NCBI RefSeq assembly: GCF_019175365.1
Contig: NZ_CP059572.1
Span: 2,852,001 to 2,916,000, forward strand
Reading direction: 5' to 3'
DNA length: 64,000 nt
DNA from: Actinomadura graeca
GTDB taxonomy: Bacteria; Actinomycetota; Actinomycetes; Streptosporangiales; Streptosporangiaceae
Shown here: positions 52,741-61,184 of the stretch, in pieces
Layout of the letters: the number at the start of each line of letters is the position of its first letter
How positions within the stretch are numbered: the first letter of the stretch is position 1
The notes under the pieces: model-generated
Told to the model about the DNA's origin: nothing
Seen by the model: only the letters and a program-made list of their open reading frames with translations
Databases searched by the model: none
Made by a program: the position numbers and the translations under genes

Positions 52741-53474
52741 CCAGGCCGGTGGGTGTGGCGGCTTCTCGCGCGGCGGACGAGACGCAGCCGGAACAGCAGC
52801 AGCGTCACCGAGGACCCGAGCCCTGCGAGCGCCCCGGCGTGCAGCGCGGTCAGCTCGTCGACGACGGGCTCCCGGCCGGGGACGTGGCGCAGGTTGGACA
52901 TCGGCACCGGCGCCATCGGCTGGGACGCGACGCGCGGCGCGGCGACCGGCGGCGCGACCTGCGGTCCCCTCGCCTCCGGGAGGGAGCCGGTGCTCGCGGG
53001 CCTCAACGCGGCGGCCGGCATCGGGCCCGCGTTCACGCCGGACGGGAGCGCGCTCGGCGCCGGGACACCGGCGGGCTGCTTGCCGGGCGTCTTGTCCTGG
53101 GACTTGCCCGGCTTCTTGGCGGGCGTCTTGCTCGGCGTCTTGCCAGGCGTCTTACTGGGCGTCTTGCTGGGCGCCTTGGTCGGCGACTTGGTGGGCTTCT
53201 TGCCGGGGGACTTGCTCGGCGGCTTCGTCGCCGTCGGGGTCGCGGTGGGAGTCGGCGTGGGAGTCGGCGTAGGAGTGGGGGTAGGTGTCGGCGTAGGGGT
53301 GGGCGTGGGTTTCGACGTTTCCGTCGGTGTGGGGGACGGTTCCGCCGGGCTGGATGTAGGGGTGGGTTCGGCGACCACGGGCGCCGCCCCGGAGACGGCG
53401 AGGACGGCCGCCACACCGGCCCCCGCGAGTACCCTGCCGCCCGATGCTGCTCGCACCGCCGTCACCTCCGCCAT
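52737..53474 (-). CDS. Secreted Thr/Pro- and Lys/Pro-rich wall-spanning protein
   Basis: 245-aa protein. The signal segment is VRAASGGRVLAGAGVAAVLA, then VSGAAPVVA. A stretch of about 13 consecutive Thr-Pro pairs comes next, then a basic repeat region (KSPGKKPTKSPTKAPSKTPS) that can cross the acidic wall. A Pro/Ala linker follows, and a C-terminal hydrophobic segment (ALAGLGSSVTLLLFRLRL) with a basic end. It looks anchored at its C-terminus and spans peptidoglycan (inference). ATG 53474 is used; TTG 53519 is an alternative. No enzymatic domain. Confidence 0.7.
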   Translation of the reverse strand: MAEVTAVRAASGGRVLAGAGVAAVLAVSGAAPVVAEPTPTSSPAEPSPTPTETSKPTPTPTPTPTPTPTPTPTPTPTATPTATKPPSKSPGKKPTKSPTKAPSKTPSKTPGKTPSKTPAKKPGKSQDKTPGKQPAGVPAPSALPSGVNAGPMPAAALRPASTGSLPEARGPQVAPPVAAPRVASQPMAPVPMSNLRHVPGREPVVDELTALHAGALAGLGSSVTLLLFRLRLVRRARSRHTHRPG

Positions 53475-53590
53475 CCGGTATGTCACAAAAAGGAAACATG
53501 CATTGATTGGACGGTTCAACCCCAGCCGGACGGATTGTCAGTTAACAGTCACCCTCCGGGAGCCATTCTCGCGTACGAGAGACTGACGGC

Positions 53591-54385
53591 ATGCTCCTGG
53601 GAACGATCGTCCTCACCGGTGCCGCGGGCCGGGTCGGCACCGCGCTGCGGACCCCGCTGCGCGACGCGGCGGCCGGGCTCGTGCTCGCCGACCGTGCGCC
53701 GCTGCACGTCGAGGCGCCGAACGAGACCGTCCACCGGACCGACCTCGGCCTGCCCGACGCGGTGCGCATCGCCGAGGGCGCGGACGCGATCGTCCACCTC
53801 GCCGGGGTGCCCGACGAGGCGCCGTTCCCCGACCTGGTCGAGGGCAACATCCTCGGCACCCACCGCATCCTGGAGGCCGCCCGGCTCGCCGGGGTCCCCC
53901 GGGTCGTCCTCGCCAGCAGCAATCGCGTCACCGGCTGCTACCCCTCCACCGAGAGCGTCTCCCCCGCCATGCCGCCCCGGCCGGACGGCATGTACGGCGC
54001 CAGCAAGGTCGCCGTCGAGGCCCTCGGCCGACTCTACGCCGACAAGTTCGGCCTGGACGTGGTGTGCCTGCGCATCGGCAGCCTCGAACTCCACCCGTCC
54101 GAGCCGCGCCATCTGGCGACCTGGCTCAGCCATCGCGACTGCGCCGGTTTCGTGCAGGCGGCGCTGACCGTCCCGTCGCCCGGCTTCCTCGCCGCCTACG
54201 CGGTGTCGGCCAACGCGCGCCGCTTCTGGGAGCTGGACACACGCCTCGGCTACGAGCCGCTCGACGACGCCGCCTCCTACGGCCTGCCCGACACGTTCGT
54301 CGCCGTCGGCACCCCGCAGGGCGGAGGCTTCGCGTCGGCCGGGTTCACGCTCCGGCACCTGCCCGGGGCGGCCGGACGCGGGTGA
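53591..54385 (+). CDS. NAD-dependent epimerase/dehydrogenase (extended SDR)
   Basis: 264-aa enzyme with a Rossmann fold: IVLTGAAGRVGTALRTPLRD at the N-terminus, VHLAGVPDEAPFPDLVEGNI with the NNAG-equivalent, the catalytic YGASK (YxxxK) near residue 137, and VVLASSNRVTGCYP with the partner Ser. It resembles uronate dehydrogenases more than UDP-glucose epimerases. The substrate is unknown. ATG 53591 is preceded by a weak site. A TetR gene follows after 81 bases. Confidence 0.85.
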   Translation: MLLGTIVLTGAAGRVGTALRTPLRDAAAGLVLADRAPLHVEAPNETVHRTDLGLPDAVRIAEGADAIVHLAGVPDEAPFPDLVEGNILGTHRILEAARLAGVPRVVLASSNRVTGCYPSTESVSPAMPPRPDGMYGASKVAVEALGRLYADKFGLDVVCLRIGSLELHPSEPRHLATWLSHRDCAGFVQAALTVPSPGFLAAYAVSANARRFWELDTRLGYEPLDDAASYGLPDTFVAVGTPQGGGFASAGFTLRHLPGAAGRG

Positions 54386-54466
54386 TGTTTCAGGTCACAC
54401 GGGACGCCCCGGACCGTTATCCTGACCTGTGGGTTACCGCTTCCTGACGGAAAGTCGAAGGGGTTC

Positions 54467-55114
54467 ATGCCGACGTCCACGTGGTTCCGGCTCAACGTCG
54501 CCAAACGCGAGCGGGTCCTCGAGGTGGCGATGCGCGAGTTCGGCGAGCACGGGTACTCCACCGGCAGCCTGAACACCATCGCCCGCGAGGCGGGCATCGC
54601 CAAGGGCTCGCTCTTCCAGTACTTCAGCGACAAGCTGGAGTTCTTCGCGTTCGTGTGCGACGAGGCGTCCCGGGGCGTCCGCGAGGAGATGGAGCGGCGC
54701 ATCTCCCGGCTGGACTTCGACCAGCCCTTCGACGAGTGGCTGTTCGACGTCCTGTGCGACTGGACCGAGTACATGGCCGACCATCCGCTGGAGCGGGCCG
54801 TCACCGCCGCGACGAACTTCGAGCTGGACAACGGCGTCCGCTCCGTCGTCCGCGACACCGCCAACCAGCACTACCTCCAGGTCATCCACCCGACGCTGCG
54901 GCTGTGGCAGGAGCACGGCGACATCCGCGACGACGCCGACCTCGACGTCCTCGCCACGCTGATCCTGACCCTGCTGCCGTTCCTGGCGCTCGCCCCCTAC
55001 TACGACGGCCTCGACCCCATCCACGACCTGCGGGGCCGCACGCCCGCCGAGCAGCGGCCCGTGATCCGCCAGATCGTCGCCGGCGTCAAGCCGATGTTCG
55101 CCCCGGCCAAGTGA
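54467..55114 (+). CDS. TetR-family regulator
   Basis: 215-aa regulator. The helix-turn-helix is at about residues 15-62 (RVLEVAMREFGEHGYSTGSL, then AREAGIAKGSLFQYFSDKLE). The C-terminal ligand domain contains EWLFDVLCDWTEYMADHPLE and LILTLLPFLALAPYYDGLDP, a form seen in regulators of fatty-acid or alkane metabolism. ATG 54467 lies after AAAGTCGAAGGGG. It is convergent with the BVMO gene, separated by a small hairpin. Confidence 0.87.
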   Translation: MPTSTWFRLNVAKRERVLEVAMREFGEHGYSTGSLNTIAREAGIAKGSLFQYFSDKLEFFAFVCDEASRGVREEMERRISRLDFDQPFDEWLFDVLCDWTEYMADHPLERAVTAATNFELDNGVRSVVRDTANQHYLQVIHPTLRLWQEHGDIRDDADLDVLATLILTLLPFLALAPYYDGLDPIHDLRGRTPAEQRPVIRQIVAGVKPMFAPAK

Positions 55115-55117
55115 CCC

Positions 55118-55141
55118 ACGCGCGGTCCTGGGGCCGCGCGT
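55118..55141. terminator. Small hairpin between convergent genes
   Basis: ACGCGCGG (55118-55125) pairs perfectly with CCGCGCGT (55134-55141) around an eight-base loop, four bases after the TetR stop. It is a modest candidate terminator for both convergent genes. Confidence 0.45.
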
Positions 55142-55173
55142 CGCCGTCCTGACCGGCCATGAGGCGGACGCGG

Positions 55174-56634
55174 CTAGGAGAAGGTGTACTCGTCGGGGTC
55201 GGCCTTGCGGGTGGCGGACCAGAACTCGAAGGTGTGGCCTGGCCAGAGGGTGCGGTTGACGCCGTGCTCGTCCAGGTACCAGCTCTGGCAGCCGCCCTCG
55301 CTCCAGACGGCGCGGCGCAGGCGCTTGTGGATCCGGTCGTTGAAGCGGCGGGACGCCTCGGGCCTGGGCTCGATCGCGTCGGCGCCGCGTTTCTGGAGGA
55401 GGCGCAGGCAGCTGAGGACGTGCCGGATCTGCACCTCGATCATGAAGACGACCGAGTTGTGGCCGAGGCCGGTGTTCGGGCCGAGCAGCATGAAGAAGTT
55501 GGGCATCCCCGGGATCGTGGTGCCCCGGTGCGCCTCGATGCCGTCCGCCCAGATCTCCTGGAGCTTGACGCCGCCGCGGCCGGTGACGCGCAGGTCGGTG
55601 AGCGCGTCGGTCACCTTGAAGCCGGTGCCGTAGATGACGCAGTCGACCTCGTGCTCGCGTCCGTCCTCGGTGACGACGGAGTTCTCGCGGACCTCGGCGA
55701 TGCCGGAGGTCTCCACCTCGACGTTGGGGCGGGCGAGCGCCGGATAGTAGTCGTTGGACAGCAGGACGCGCTTGCAGCCGATGGTGTAGCCGGGCGTCAC
55801 CTTGGCGCGCAGGACGGGGTCGGAGATCTGGTTGGCGATGTGCCAGCGGGCGAGCTTCTCCTGCGGGAGGGACAGGCGCGGGTCGATGGTGAAGCCGACC
55901 GCGCGCGCTTCCAGTGCCCAGTAGATGCCGTTGCGGAACGCGCGCGCGGCACCGGGGACCCTCTCGAACACCTTGCGGAGGGACGCGGGGATGGGCCGGT
56001 CCGGCTTGGGCTGGATCCACGGCGGCGTCCGCTGGAACAGGACGAGCTCCTCCACCTGCCCGGCGATCCGCGGGACGAACTGGATCGCGGACGCGCCCGT
56101 CCCGATGACGGCGACGCGCTTGCCGGTGAGGTCGTAGGAGTGGTCCCACTCGGCGGAGTGGAAGGTGGTCCCCTGGAACCGCTCGATGCCGGGCAGATCC
56201 GGGTAGGAGGGGATGTGCAGGGCACCGATGCCGGAGACGACGGCCTTCGGGGTGAGGACCGTCCCGTCCGCGAGGGTGACGTTCCAGCGGCGGGCGCCGT
56301 TGTCGTACTCCATGGCGTCGACGGCGCTGCCGAAGCGGATGTGCTCGCGGACGCGGTACTTGTCGGCGGTGCGCTCCATGTAGGAGCGGATCTCCGGCTG
56401 CGGCGCGAACATCCGCGACCAGCCGGGGTTCAGCTCGAACGAGAAGGAGTACATGTGCGAGGGGACGTCGCAGGCGCAGCCGGGGTAGGTGTTGTCGTGC
56501 CACGTCCCGCCGAGGGCCTCGCTCTTCTCCAGCACCACGAAGTCGTGGAAACCCGATTCCTTGAGCCGGATCGCCATGCCGAGGCCGGCGAAACCGGAGC
56601 CGATGATGACGATCGACGCGGTGCGCTCGCCCAT
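55174..56634 (-). CDS. FAD-dependent Baeyer-Villiger-type monooxygenase
   Basis: 486-aa flavoprotein that probably oxidises ketones or other lipophilic substrates with NADPH and oxygen. FAD motif: IVIIGSGFAGLGMAIRLKES near residue 8. The Baeyer-Villiger fingerprint FQGTTFHSAEW (FxGxxxHxxxW) is near residue 155. NADPH motif: KRVAVIGTGASAIQFVP near residue 172. C-terminal FFMLLGPNTGLGHNSVVFMI is typical of the CzcO/EthA-like branch. ATG 56634 is preferred for its GGAAGGACGG site; GTG 56649 is the longer option. It is divergent from a TetR regulator over nested palindromes, an arrangement like the EthA/EthR pair. Confidence 0.9.
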   Translation of the reverse strand: MGERTASIVIIGSGFAGLGMAIRLKESGFHDFVVLEKSEALGGTWHDNTYPGCACDVPSHMYSFSFELNPGWSRMFAPQPEIRSYMERTADKYRVREHIRFGSAVDAMEYDNGARRWNVTLADGTVLTPKAVVSGIGALHIPSYPDLPGIERFQGTTFHSAEWDHSYDLTGKRVAVIGTGASAIQFVPRIAGQVEELVLFQRTPPWIQPKPDRPIPASLRKVFERVPGAARAFRNGIYWALEARAVGFTIDPRLSLPQEKLARWHIANQISDPVLRAKVTPGYTIGCKRVLLSNDYYPALARPNVEVETSGIAEVRENSVVTEDGREHEVDCVIYGTGFKVTDALTDLRVTGRGGVKLQEIWADGIEAHRGTTIPGMPNFFMLLGPNTGLGHNSVVFMIEVQIRHVLSCLRLLQKRGADAIEPRPEASRRFNDRIHKRLRRAVWSEGGCQSWYLDEHGVNRTLWPGHTFEFWSATRKADPDEYTFS

Positions 56635-56649
56635 GACCCGTCCTTCCAC

Positions 56650-56688
56650 GTAACCTACTCCTGGTAAGTTACCGGCAGTAGGTTACTG
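56650..56688. promoter_or_regulatory. Nested palindromic operator between BVMO and TetR genes
   Basis: GTAACCTACT (56650-56659) and AGTAGGTTAC (56677-56686) form a perfect 10-base inverted repeat. Inside it lies a second palindrome, GGTAAGTTACC (56663-56673), and the right arm is itself in CAGTAGGTTACTG (56676-56688). These AT-rich symmetrical sites fill the 67-base gap and are very likely the binding sites of the adjacent TetR. Confidence 0.8.
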
Positions 56689-56716
56689 ACGGTAGGTCCA
56701 ACAGGGAGGATCTCCT

Positions 56717-57337
56717 GTGAGTGGCGCCACATCGCCACCGCCCCGCCGGCGGCGGATGTCCCGGGCCGAGCGCGAACGGCAGATGCTCGACGTGGCGGAG
56801 GAGGTCTTCGGGGACCGCGGCTACCAGGCCGCCTCGATGGACGAGATCGCCGAACGCTGCGGGGTGTCCAAGCCGATGCTGTACGAGTACTTCGGCTCCA
56901 AGGACGGCCTGCTCCTGGCCTGCATCACCCGGTCGAAGGCCGAGCTGCTCGACGTCACCCAGAAGGCCATGGCCGGGGCGACGGCGCCCGAGGACATCCT
57001 GTGGCGCGGGATGGTCGCCTACTTCTCGTTCATCGACGCCCACAGCAAGTCCTTCGACATGCTCCTGCGCGAGCCGTTCGCCGCGTCCCCGCAGACCCTG
57101 GAGGCGATCGAGGCGACGCGGCGGCAGCAGAGCACGCTCATCGCGGGGGTGCTCACGACGTTCGCGCCATCGGCGCCGCGGGACGCCGTCGAGGCGTTCA
57201 CCGAGATCATCATCGGCGCGAGCGAGCGGCTGGCGCAGTGGTGCACGCATCGCCCCGAGGTCTCGGCGGAGGACGCGGCGCGCTACATGACCGACTTCTG
57301 CTGGAACGGCCTGAGCCTCTACGTCTCGGCACCCTAG
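56717..57337 (+). CDS. TetR-family regulator, probable repressor of the BVMO gene
   Basis: 206-aa regulator. A basic N-terminal arm (PPPRRRRMSRAERERQM) is followed by the helix-turn-helix at about residues 20-68 (VAEEVFGDRGYQAASMDEIA, then ERCGVSKPMLYEYFGSKDGL) and a helical ligand-binding domain. GTG 56717 has GGGAGG upstream. It is divergent from the BVMO and very likely autoregulated through the nested palindromes. The following SDR gene, 62 bases downstream, may be in the same regulon. Confidence 0.88.
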   Translation: MSGATSPPPRRRRMSRAERERQMLDVAEEVFGDRGYQAASMDEIAERCGVSKPMLYEYFGSKDGLLLACITRSKAELLDVTQKAMAGATAPEDILWRGMVAYFSFIDAHSKSFDMLLREPFAASPQTLEAIEATRRQQSTLIAGVLTTFAPSAPRDAVEAFTEIIIGASERLAQWCTHRPEVSAEDAARYMTDFCWNGLSLYVSAP

Positions 57338-57399
57338 GTCGTGGTTCGAGTGACCGGGGTTGTAGTAAACACTGGATCATCGCACTCACGGAGGTGTCC

Positions 57400-58263
57400 A
57401 TGCCCCTCGCGCACTTCGACGGAGCGCTCGCCGTCGTCACCGGAGCAGGCGGCGGGCTCGGCCGGGCCACCGCGCTGGCACTGGCCGGGCGCGGCGCGAC
57501 GGTGGTCGCGGCCGACGTCGACCTGCCCGCCGCGGAACGCACCGTCACGCTCGCCAAGTCGGTCGGCCCGGGCGGCGCCGCCTACCGGGTGGACGTGTCG
57601 GACGCCGCCCAGATGGAGAGGTTCGCGGCCGAGGTGAAGGACGCGCACCGGGTGCCCGACATCGTGGTCAACAACGCCGGGATCGCCGTCGCGGGGCCGT
57701 TCCTCGACACGGCCGTCGCCGACTGGGAGCGCATCCTCGGCGTGAACCTCTGGGGCGTCGTCCACGGCTCGCGCCTGTTCGGCAAGCAGATGGCGGACCG
57801 CGTGGAGGCCCTGCCCAACAAGCCCGACAAGCCCAACCTCGGCGGGCACATCGTCAACATCGCGTCGGCCGCCGCGTACGCCCCCTGGCGCGCCCTGCCC
57901 GCCTACTGCACCACCAAGGCCGCCGTCCTGATGCTGAGCCAGTGCCTGCGCGCCGAGCTGGCCGGGTCGCGGATCGGCGTCACCGCCGTCTGCCCGGGCT
58001 TCTCCGGGACGGGCATCGTCGACCACGCGACCTATGTGGGCATCGACGAGGACGGACGCGAGCGGGTCCGCCGGCGCGGCAACAAGGCCCTCGCGCTGCG
58101 TCACTATCCGCCCGAGAAGGTCGCCGAGCACATCGTCGGCGCCATCATCAAGAACCGGGCCGTGGTCCCGGTCAACTTCGAGGGCCGCCTGCTGCACACG
58201 CTGTCACGGGTGTCGCCATCGTCCTTGCGCCTGCTGGCCAGAATTCCAATACCTCAGGGTTAG
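57400..58263 (+). CDS. Short-chain dehydrogenase/reductase
   Basis: 287-aa oxidoreductase. NAD(P)-binding motif AVVTGAGGGLGRATALALAG near residue 12, NNAG in IVVNNAGIAVAGPF near residue 88, the catalytic Ser in NIASAAAY and the pair YCTTK near residue 172. A charged insertion (RVEALPNKPDKPNLGG) precedes the Ser, as in mycobacterial SDRs paired with BVMO genes. The end RVSPSSLRLLARIPIPQG is hydrophobic and may sit at the membrane. ATG 57400 has GGAGG seven bases upstream. The substrate is unknown. Confidence 0.9.
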   Translation: MPLAHFDGALAVVTGAGGGLGRATALALAGRGATVVAADVDLPAAERTVTLAKSVGPGGAAYRVDVSDAAQMERFAAEVKDAHRVPDIVVNNAGIAVAGPFLDTAVADWERILGVNLWGVVHGSRLFGKQMADRVEALPNKPDKPNLGGHIVNIASAAAYAPWRALPAYCTTKAAVLMLSQCLRAELAGSRIGVTAVCPGFSGTGIVDHATYVGIDEDGRERVRRRGNKALALRHYPPEKVAEHIVGAIIKNRAVVPVNFEGRLLHTLSRVSPSSLRLLARIPIPQG

Positions 58264-58268
58264 GCACT

Positions 58269-58308
58269 CCCGGCCGCCGGACGGGCCGCGGAACGGTGGC
58301 CGGGTTTT
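58269..58308 (+). terminator. Terminator downstream of the SDR gene
   Basis: A 10-base-pair stem with one G-T pair (58269-58278 with 58295-58304) is followed by TTTT, six bases after the SDR stop. Confidence 0.65.
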
Positions 58309-58687
58309 CCTCCCCCGCCTTTTGTCACGATGTCGAACTTCATATATACGATCTCGCATACGTCAATTGTTAAATCTGTTCGACGGAGGGCGGTAAATCG
58401 CGGACGCGATGGCCCGCCCGGGGGAGACGGAAAGGGCCGCGAAGCGGGGTCCACTTCGCGGCCCGCAGGTGAGAGCCTGTTCTGACCTGGGCTTTTCACC
58501 TCACCCAGGACACTCCAACCGATGGCACGGTCACTGTGTCGACCTCCTCCTCCCAGGCACTCGCACGCCGATCACCGATCATGGAGCGGGAGCATGACCG
58601 GCGCACTCCTCCCCTTTTTTCCGTCATCACCTTAGGAGCTGTTGACAGAAATTATGCCATGATCGGCCGATTCAGGTCAGAAATGGG
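58309..58687. other. Gene-free region with AT-rich operator-like and hairpin elements
   Basis: 379 bases without a convincing gene. An AT-rich patch at 58325-58385 contains the near-perfect palindrome TATACGATCTCGCATA (58345-58360; arms TATnCGA and TCGnATA), with a TTGACG hexamer pointing leftwards beside it. A hairpin with an 11-base-pair stem (GGGCCGCGAAG with CTTCGCGGCCC) lies at about 58435-58466. A TTGACA hexamer stands at 58640-58645, but no gene starts after it. It may be the remains of a lost gene and its control region. Confidence 0.4.
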
Positions 58688-59470
58688 TCAGCGCAGTGCA
58701 CCCAAAGTCTCCCGGGCGACCCGCGCCGCGTTGGCCAGGCACGACCGCTCCCGCCCGTCCTGCCCGCCCCGCGGCGCGTCCTCGCTGTAGCTGACCGTGA
58801 CGACCGCGTTGCGGAACCGGGCCGTCACCTGCCCGACGACCGTCGGCTGCCCCTTGTCGGCCTTGAACCACCGGTACGCCTGGTCGCCGATGCCCGCCTG
58901 CGGCTCCAGCCTGATGGTCCGCACCAGCGGGGCGTTGTGCGCCTGCGTCCACTGCGTCTCGTAATAGCTCTGGGCGTCCTTGACCGGGTCGTCGGAGTTG
59001 CCCGGGGCATACAGGTGGGCCTCGACGCGCAGCCAGCGGAACGCCCGCCCCGTCGCGGAGTACGTGCACGTGGTCAGTGTCGAGTTGGCGCTCTCCCGCG
59101 GCCGCGCGCCCGGGATGATCTGGCCGATGGTGCCCTTCGACACCGTCCCGCACGCCTTGGGCAGCGAGGTAATCGGCTGGGCCGGCGTCGGACCCGGCGC
59201 GGGCGACTCCCCCGGCGTGGGCTCCGACGAGGCGCCTGAGGTGGGCTCGGACGAGGCGTCCGGCGTCCCGCCGGTCAGGTCGCGGGGCGGTGTGCGGGCC
59301 TGCTTCCCGTCCCCGCCCATGGGCATCACCAGGAACACCACGACGGCGGCCACGGCGAACGAGACGAGCGCGACGAGCAGCGCCAGCAGCTTCGGCCGGC
59401 GGGCCGCGGACGGCGGATCCGGCGCCGAGTACGGGCGCTCGAACGACTCCTGCGGACGCGGAAGCCCCAC
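58688..59470 (-). CDS. Membrane-anchored extracytoplasmic protein, DUF3558-like
   Basis: 260-aa protein. A short cytoplasmic part is followed by a membrane segment near residues 25-47 (LLALLVALVSFAVAAVVVFL), a Ser/Pro/Glu-rich linker (EPTSGASSEPTPGESPAPGP), and an outer domain of about 150 residues with three cysteines (PKACGTVSK, TTCTYSA, RSCLANA). It contains TIGQIIPGARPRESANSTLT, as in substrate-binding-like DUF3558 proteins. GTG 59470 is preferred because AGGAG stands seven bases upstream; TTG 59545 is the longer option. Function unknown. Confidence 0.65.
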   Translation of the reverse strand: MGLPRPQESFERPYSAPDPPSAARRPKLLALLVALVSFAVAAVVVFLVMPMGGDGKQARTPPRDLTGGTPDASSEPTSGASSEPTPGESPAPGPTPAQPITSLPKACGTVSKGTIGQIIPGARPRESANSTLTTCTYSATGRAFRWLRVEAHLYAPGNSDDPVKDAQSYYETQWTQAHNAPLVRTIRLEPQAGIGDQAYRWFKADKGQPTVVGQVTARFRNAVVTVSYSEDAPRGGQDGRERSCLANAARVARETLGALR

Positions 59471-59591
59471 ACCCCGCTCCTCACTCCTCCGACCGCTCTC
59501 ATGGCCCTCACCGTCACGGTAGTCAGGCGTGCCGCCGCCGACCAACCCCCCGGCGGGATCAATTGTCAGACCGGGTGGTCACAATGGGAGG

Positions 59592-61169
59592 GTGCGCATC
59601 GCCGAGCTGGCCGCGACGTCGGCGGCGGTGGCGGGCACCCCGGGCCGCAAGGCCAAGGTGGCCGCCCTCGCCGGGTGCCTGCGCGCGGCGGAACCGGGCG
59701 AGGCGGCCGTCGTGGTCGCCTACCTGTCCGGTGAGCTGCCCCAGCGGCAGATCGGCGTGGGCTACGCGGCGCTGCGCGACGTGCCGCCGCCCGCGTCCGG
59801 GGCGTCCCTGACCGTCCTGGAGGTGGACGCGGCGTTCACCGGGATCGGCGGCGTGTCCGGGCCGGGGTCGGTGGCCCGGCGGCGCGAGCTGCTCGCCGCG
59901 GTGCTCGGCCGCGCCACCCGTCCCGAGCAGGACTTCCTCATCCGGCTGCTGGCGGGCGAGCTGCGGCAGGGCGCGCTGGACGGCGTGATGGCCGAGGCGA
60001 TAGCCGCCGCGGCGGAGGTCCCGGCGGCGCGGGTCCGGCGCGCGGTCATGCTGCGCGGCTCGCTCGGCCCGGTCGCCGCCGCGGCGCTGGCCGAGGGCAC
60101 CGCCGGGCTGGACGCCTTCACCCTGGAGGTCGGGCGCCCGATCAAGCCGATGCTGGCGGCGGCGGCCCCGTCGCTGGACGAGGCGTTCGGCAAGCTCACC
60201 GCCGGGTCCGGCACCGACGTCGCCGTGGAGTGGAAGCTCGACGGCATCCGCGCGCAGGTGCACGTCTCCGGCGGCGAGGTCCGGATCTTCACCCGGACGC
60301 TCGACGAGATCACCGCCCGGCTGCCCGAGGTGACCGGGGCGGTGCGCGGGCTGCCCGTCCGCGACGCGGTGTTCGACGGTGAGCTGATCGCGCTGCGCCC
60401 GGACGGGCACCCGCACCCGTTCCAGGTCACCGCCGCGCGGACCGCCACCAGGACGGCCAGGAACGTCACGCCGGTGCCGCTCGCGGTGTTCCTGTTCGAC
60501 GTCCTGCACCTCGACGGCACCGACCTCCTCGACGCGCCCGGCGCCGAGCGGGACGCCGCGCTGGCCCGCGTCGTCCCGGCGGAGCTGCGCATGCCGCGCG
60601 TCGTCACCGGCGACCCGGCGCGCGCGAAGGAGGTCTTCGACGAGGCCGTCGCGCGGGGCCATGAGGGCGTCATGGTCAAGTCGCTCGACACGCCCTACAC
60701 CGCCGGGCGGCGCGGCGCGGGCTGGATCAAGGTCAAGCCCCGGCACACCCTCGACCTGGTGGTCCTCGCGGTCGAGTGGGGCCACGGCCGCCGCCGGGGC
60801 CTGCTGTCCAACCTGCACCTCGGCGCCCGCGACCCCGCGACCGGCGGTTTCGTCATGCTCGGCAAGACCTTCAAGGGCCTCACCGACGAGCTGCTCGCCT
60901 GGCAGACGAAGCGGCTCCGCGAGCTGGCCGTCCGCGAGGACGCCTGGACCGTCCACGTCCGTCCCGAGCTCGTCGTCGAGATCGCCTTCGACGGCGTCCA
61001 GCACAGCCCCCGCTACCCCGGGGGCATCGCCCTGCGCTTCGCCCGCGTCCTGCGCTACCGCCCCGACAAGTCCGCCGCCGAGGCCGACACCATCGACACG
61101 GTCCGGTCGGTGTCTCCGACCCTTCCGGCCGAGACCGAGCCGTCCGAGACCGACCCGTCCGGCGGCTGA
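59592..61169 (+). CDS. ligB: ATP-dependent DNA ligase (LigB-type)
   Basis: 525-aa nick-joining enzyme. The DNA-binding domain spans residues 1-185 ([20 protein letters not shown], then [20 protein letters not shown]). The adenylation domain has the nucleotidyl Lys in [13 protein letters not shown] near residue 214, [31 protein letters not shown], and [20 protein letters not shown] with [15 protein letters not shown]. The C-terminal OB-fold domain follows. GTG 59592 follows GGGAGG. It matches mycobacterial LigB, a dispensable ligase; it is not a Ku-LigD type. Confidence 0.92.
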   Translation: MRIAELAATSAAVAGTPGRKAKVAALAGCLRAAEPGEAAVVVAYLSGELPQRQIGVGYAALRDVPPPASGASLTVLEVDAAFTGIGGVSGPGSVARRRELLAAVLGRATRPEQDFLIRLLAGELRQGALDGVMAEAIAAAAEVPAARVRRAVMLRGSLGPVAAAALAEGTAGLDAFTLEVGRPIKPMLAAAAPSLDEAFGKLTAGSGTDVAVEWKLDGIRAQVHVSGGEVRIFTRTLDEITARLPEVTGAVRGLPVRDAVFDGELIALRPDGHPHPFQVTAARTATRTARNVTPVPLAVFLFDVLHLDGTDLLDAPGAERDAALARVVPAELRMPRVVTGDPARAKEVFDEAVARGHEGVMVKSLDTPYTAGRRGAGWIKVKPRHTLDLVVLAVEWGHGRRRGLLSNLHLGARDPATGGFVMLGKTFKGLTDELLAWQTKRLRELAVREDAWTVHVRPELVVEIAFDGVQHSPRYPGGIALRFARVLRYRPDKSAAEADTIDTVRSVSPTLPAETEPSETDPSGG

Positions 61170-61184
61170 CCGCTCGGGCGGCGG

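Noticed and set aside
58640..58668. Promoter starting with TTGACA
   Set aside because: No -10 element at proper spacing and no gene begins downstream on that strand before 59592.
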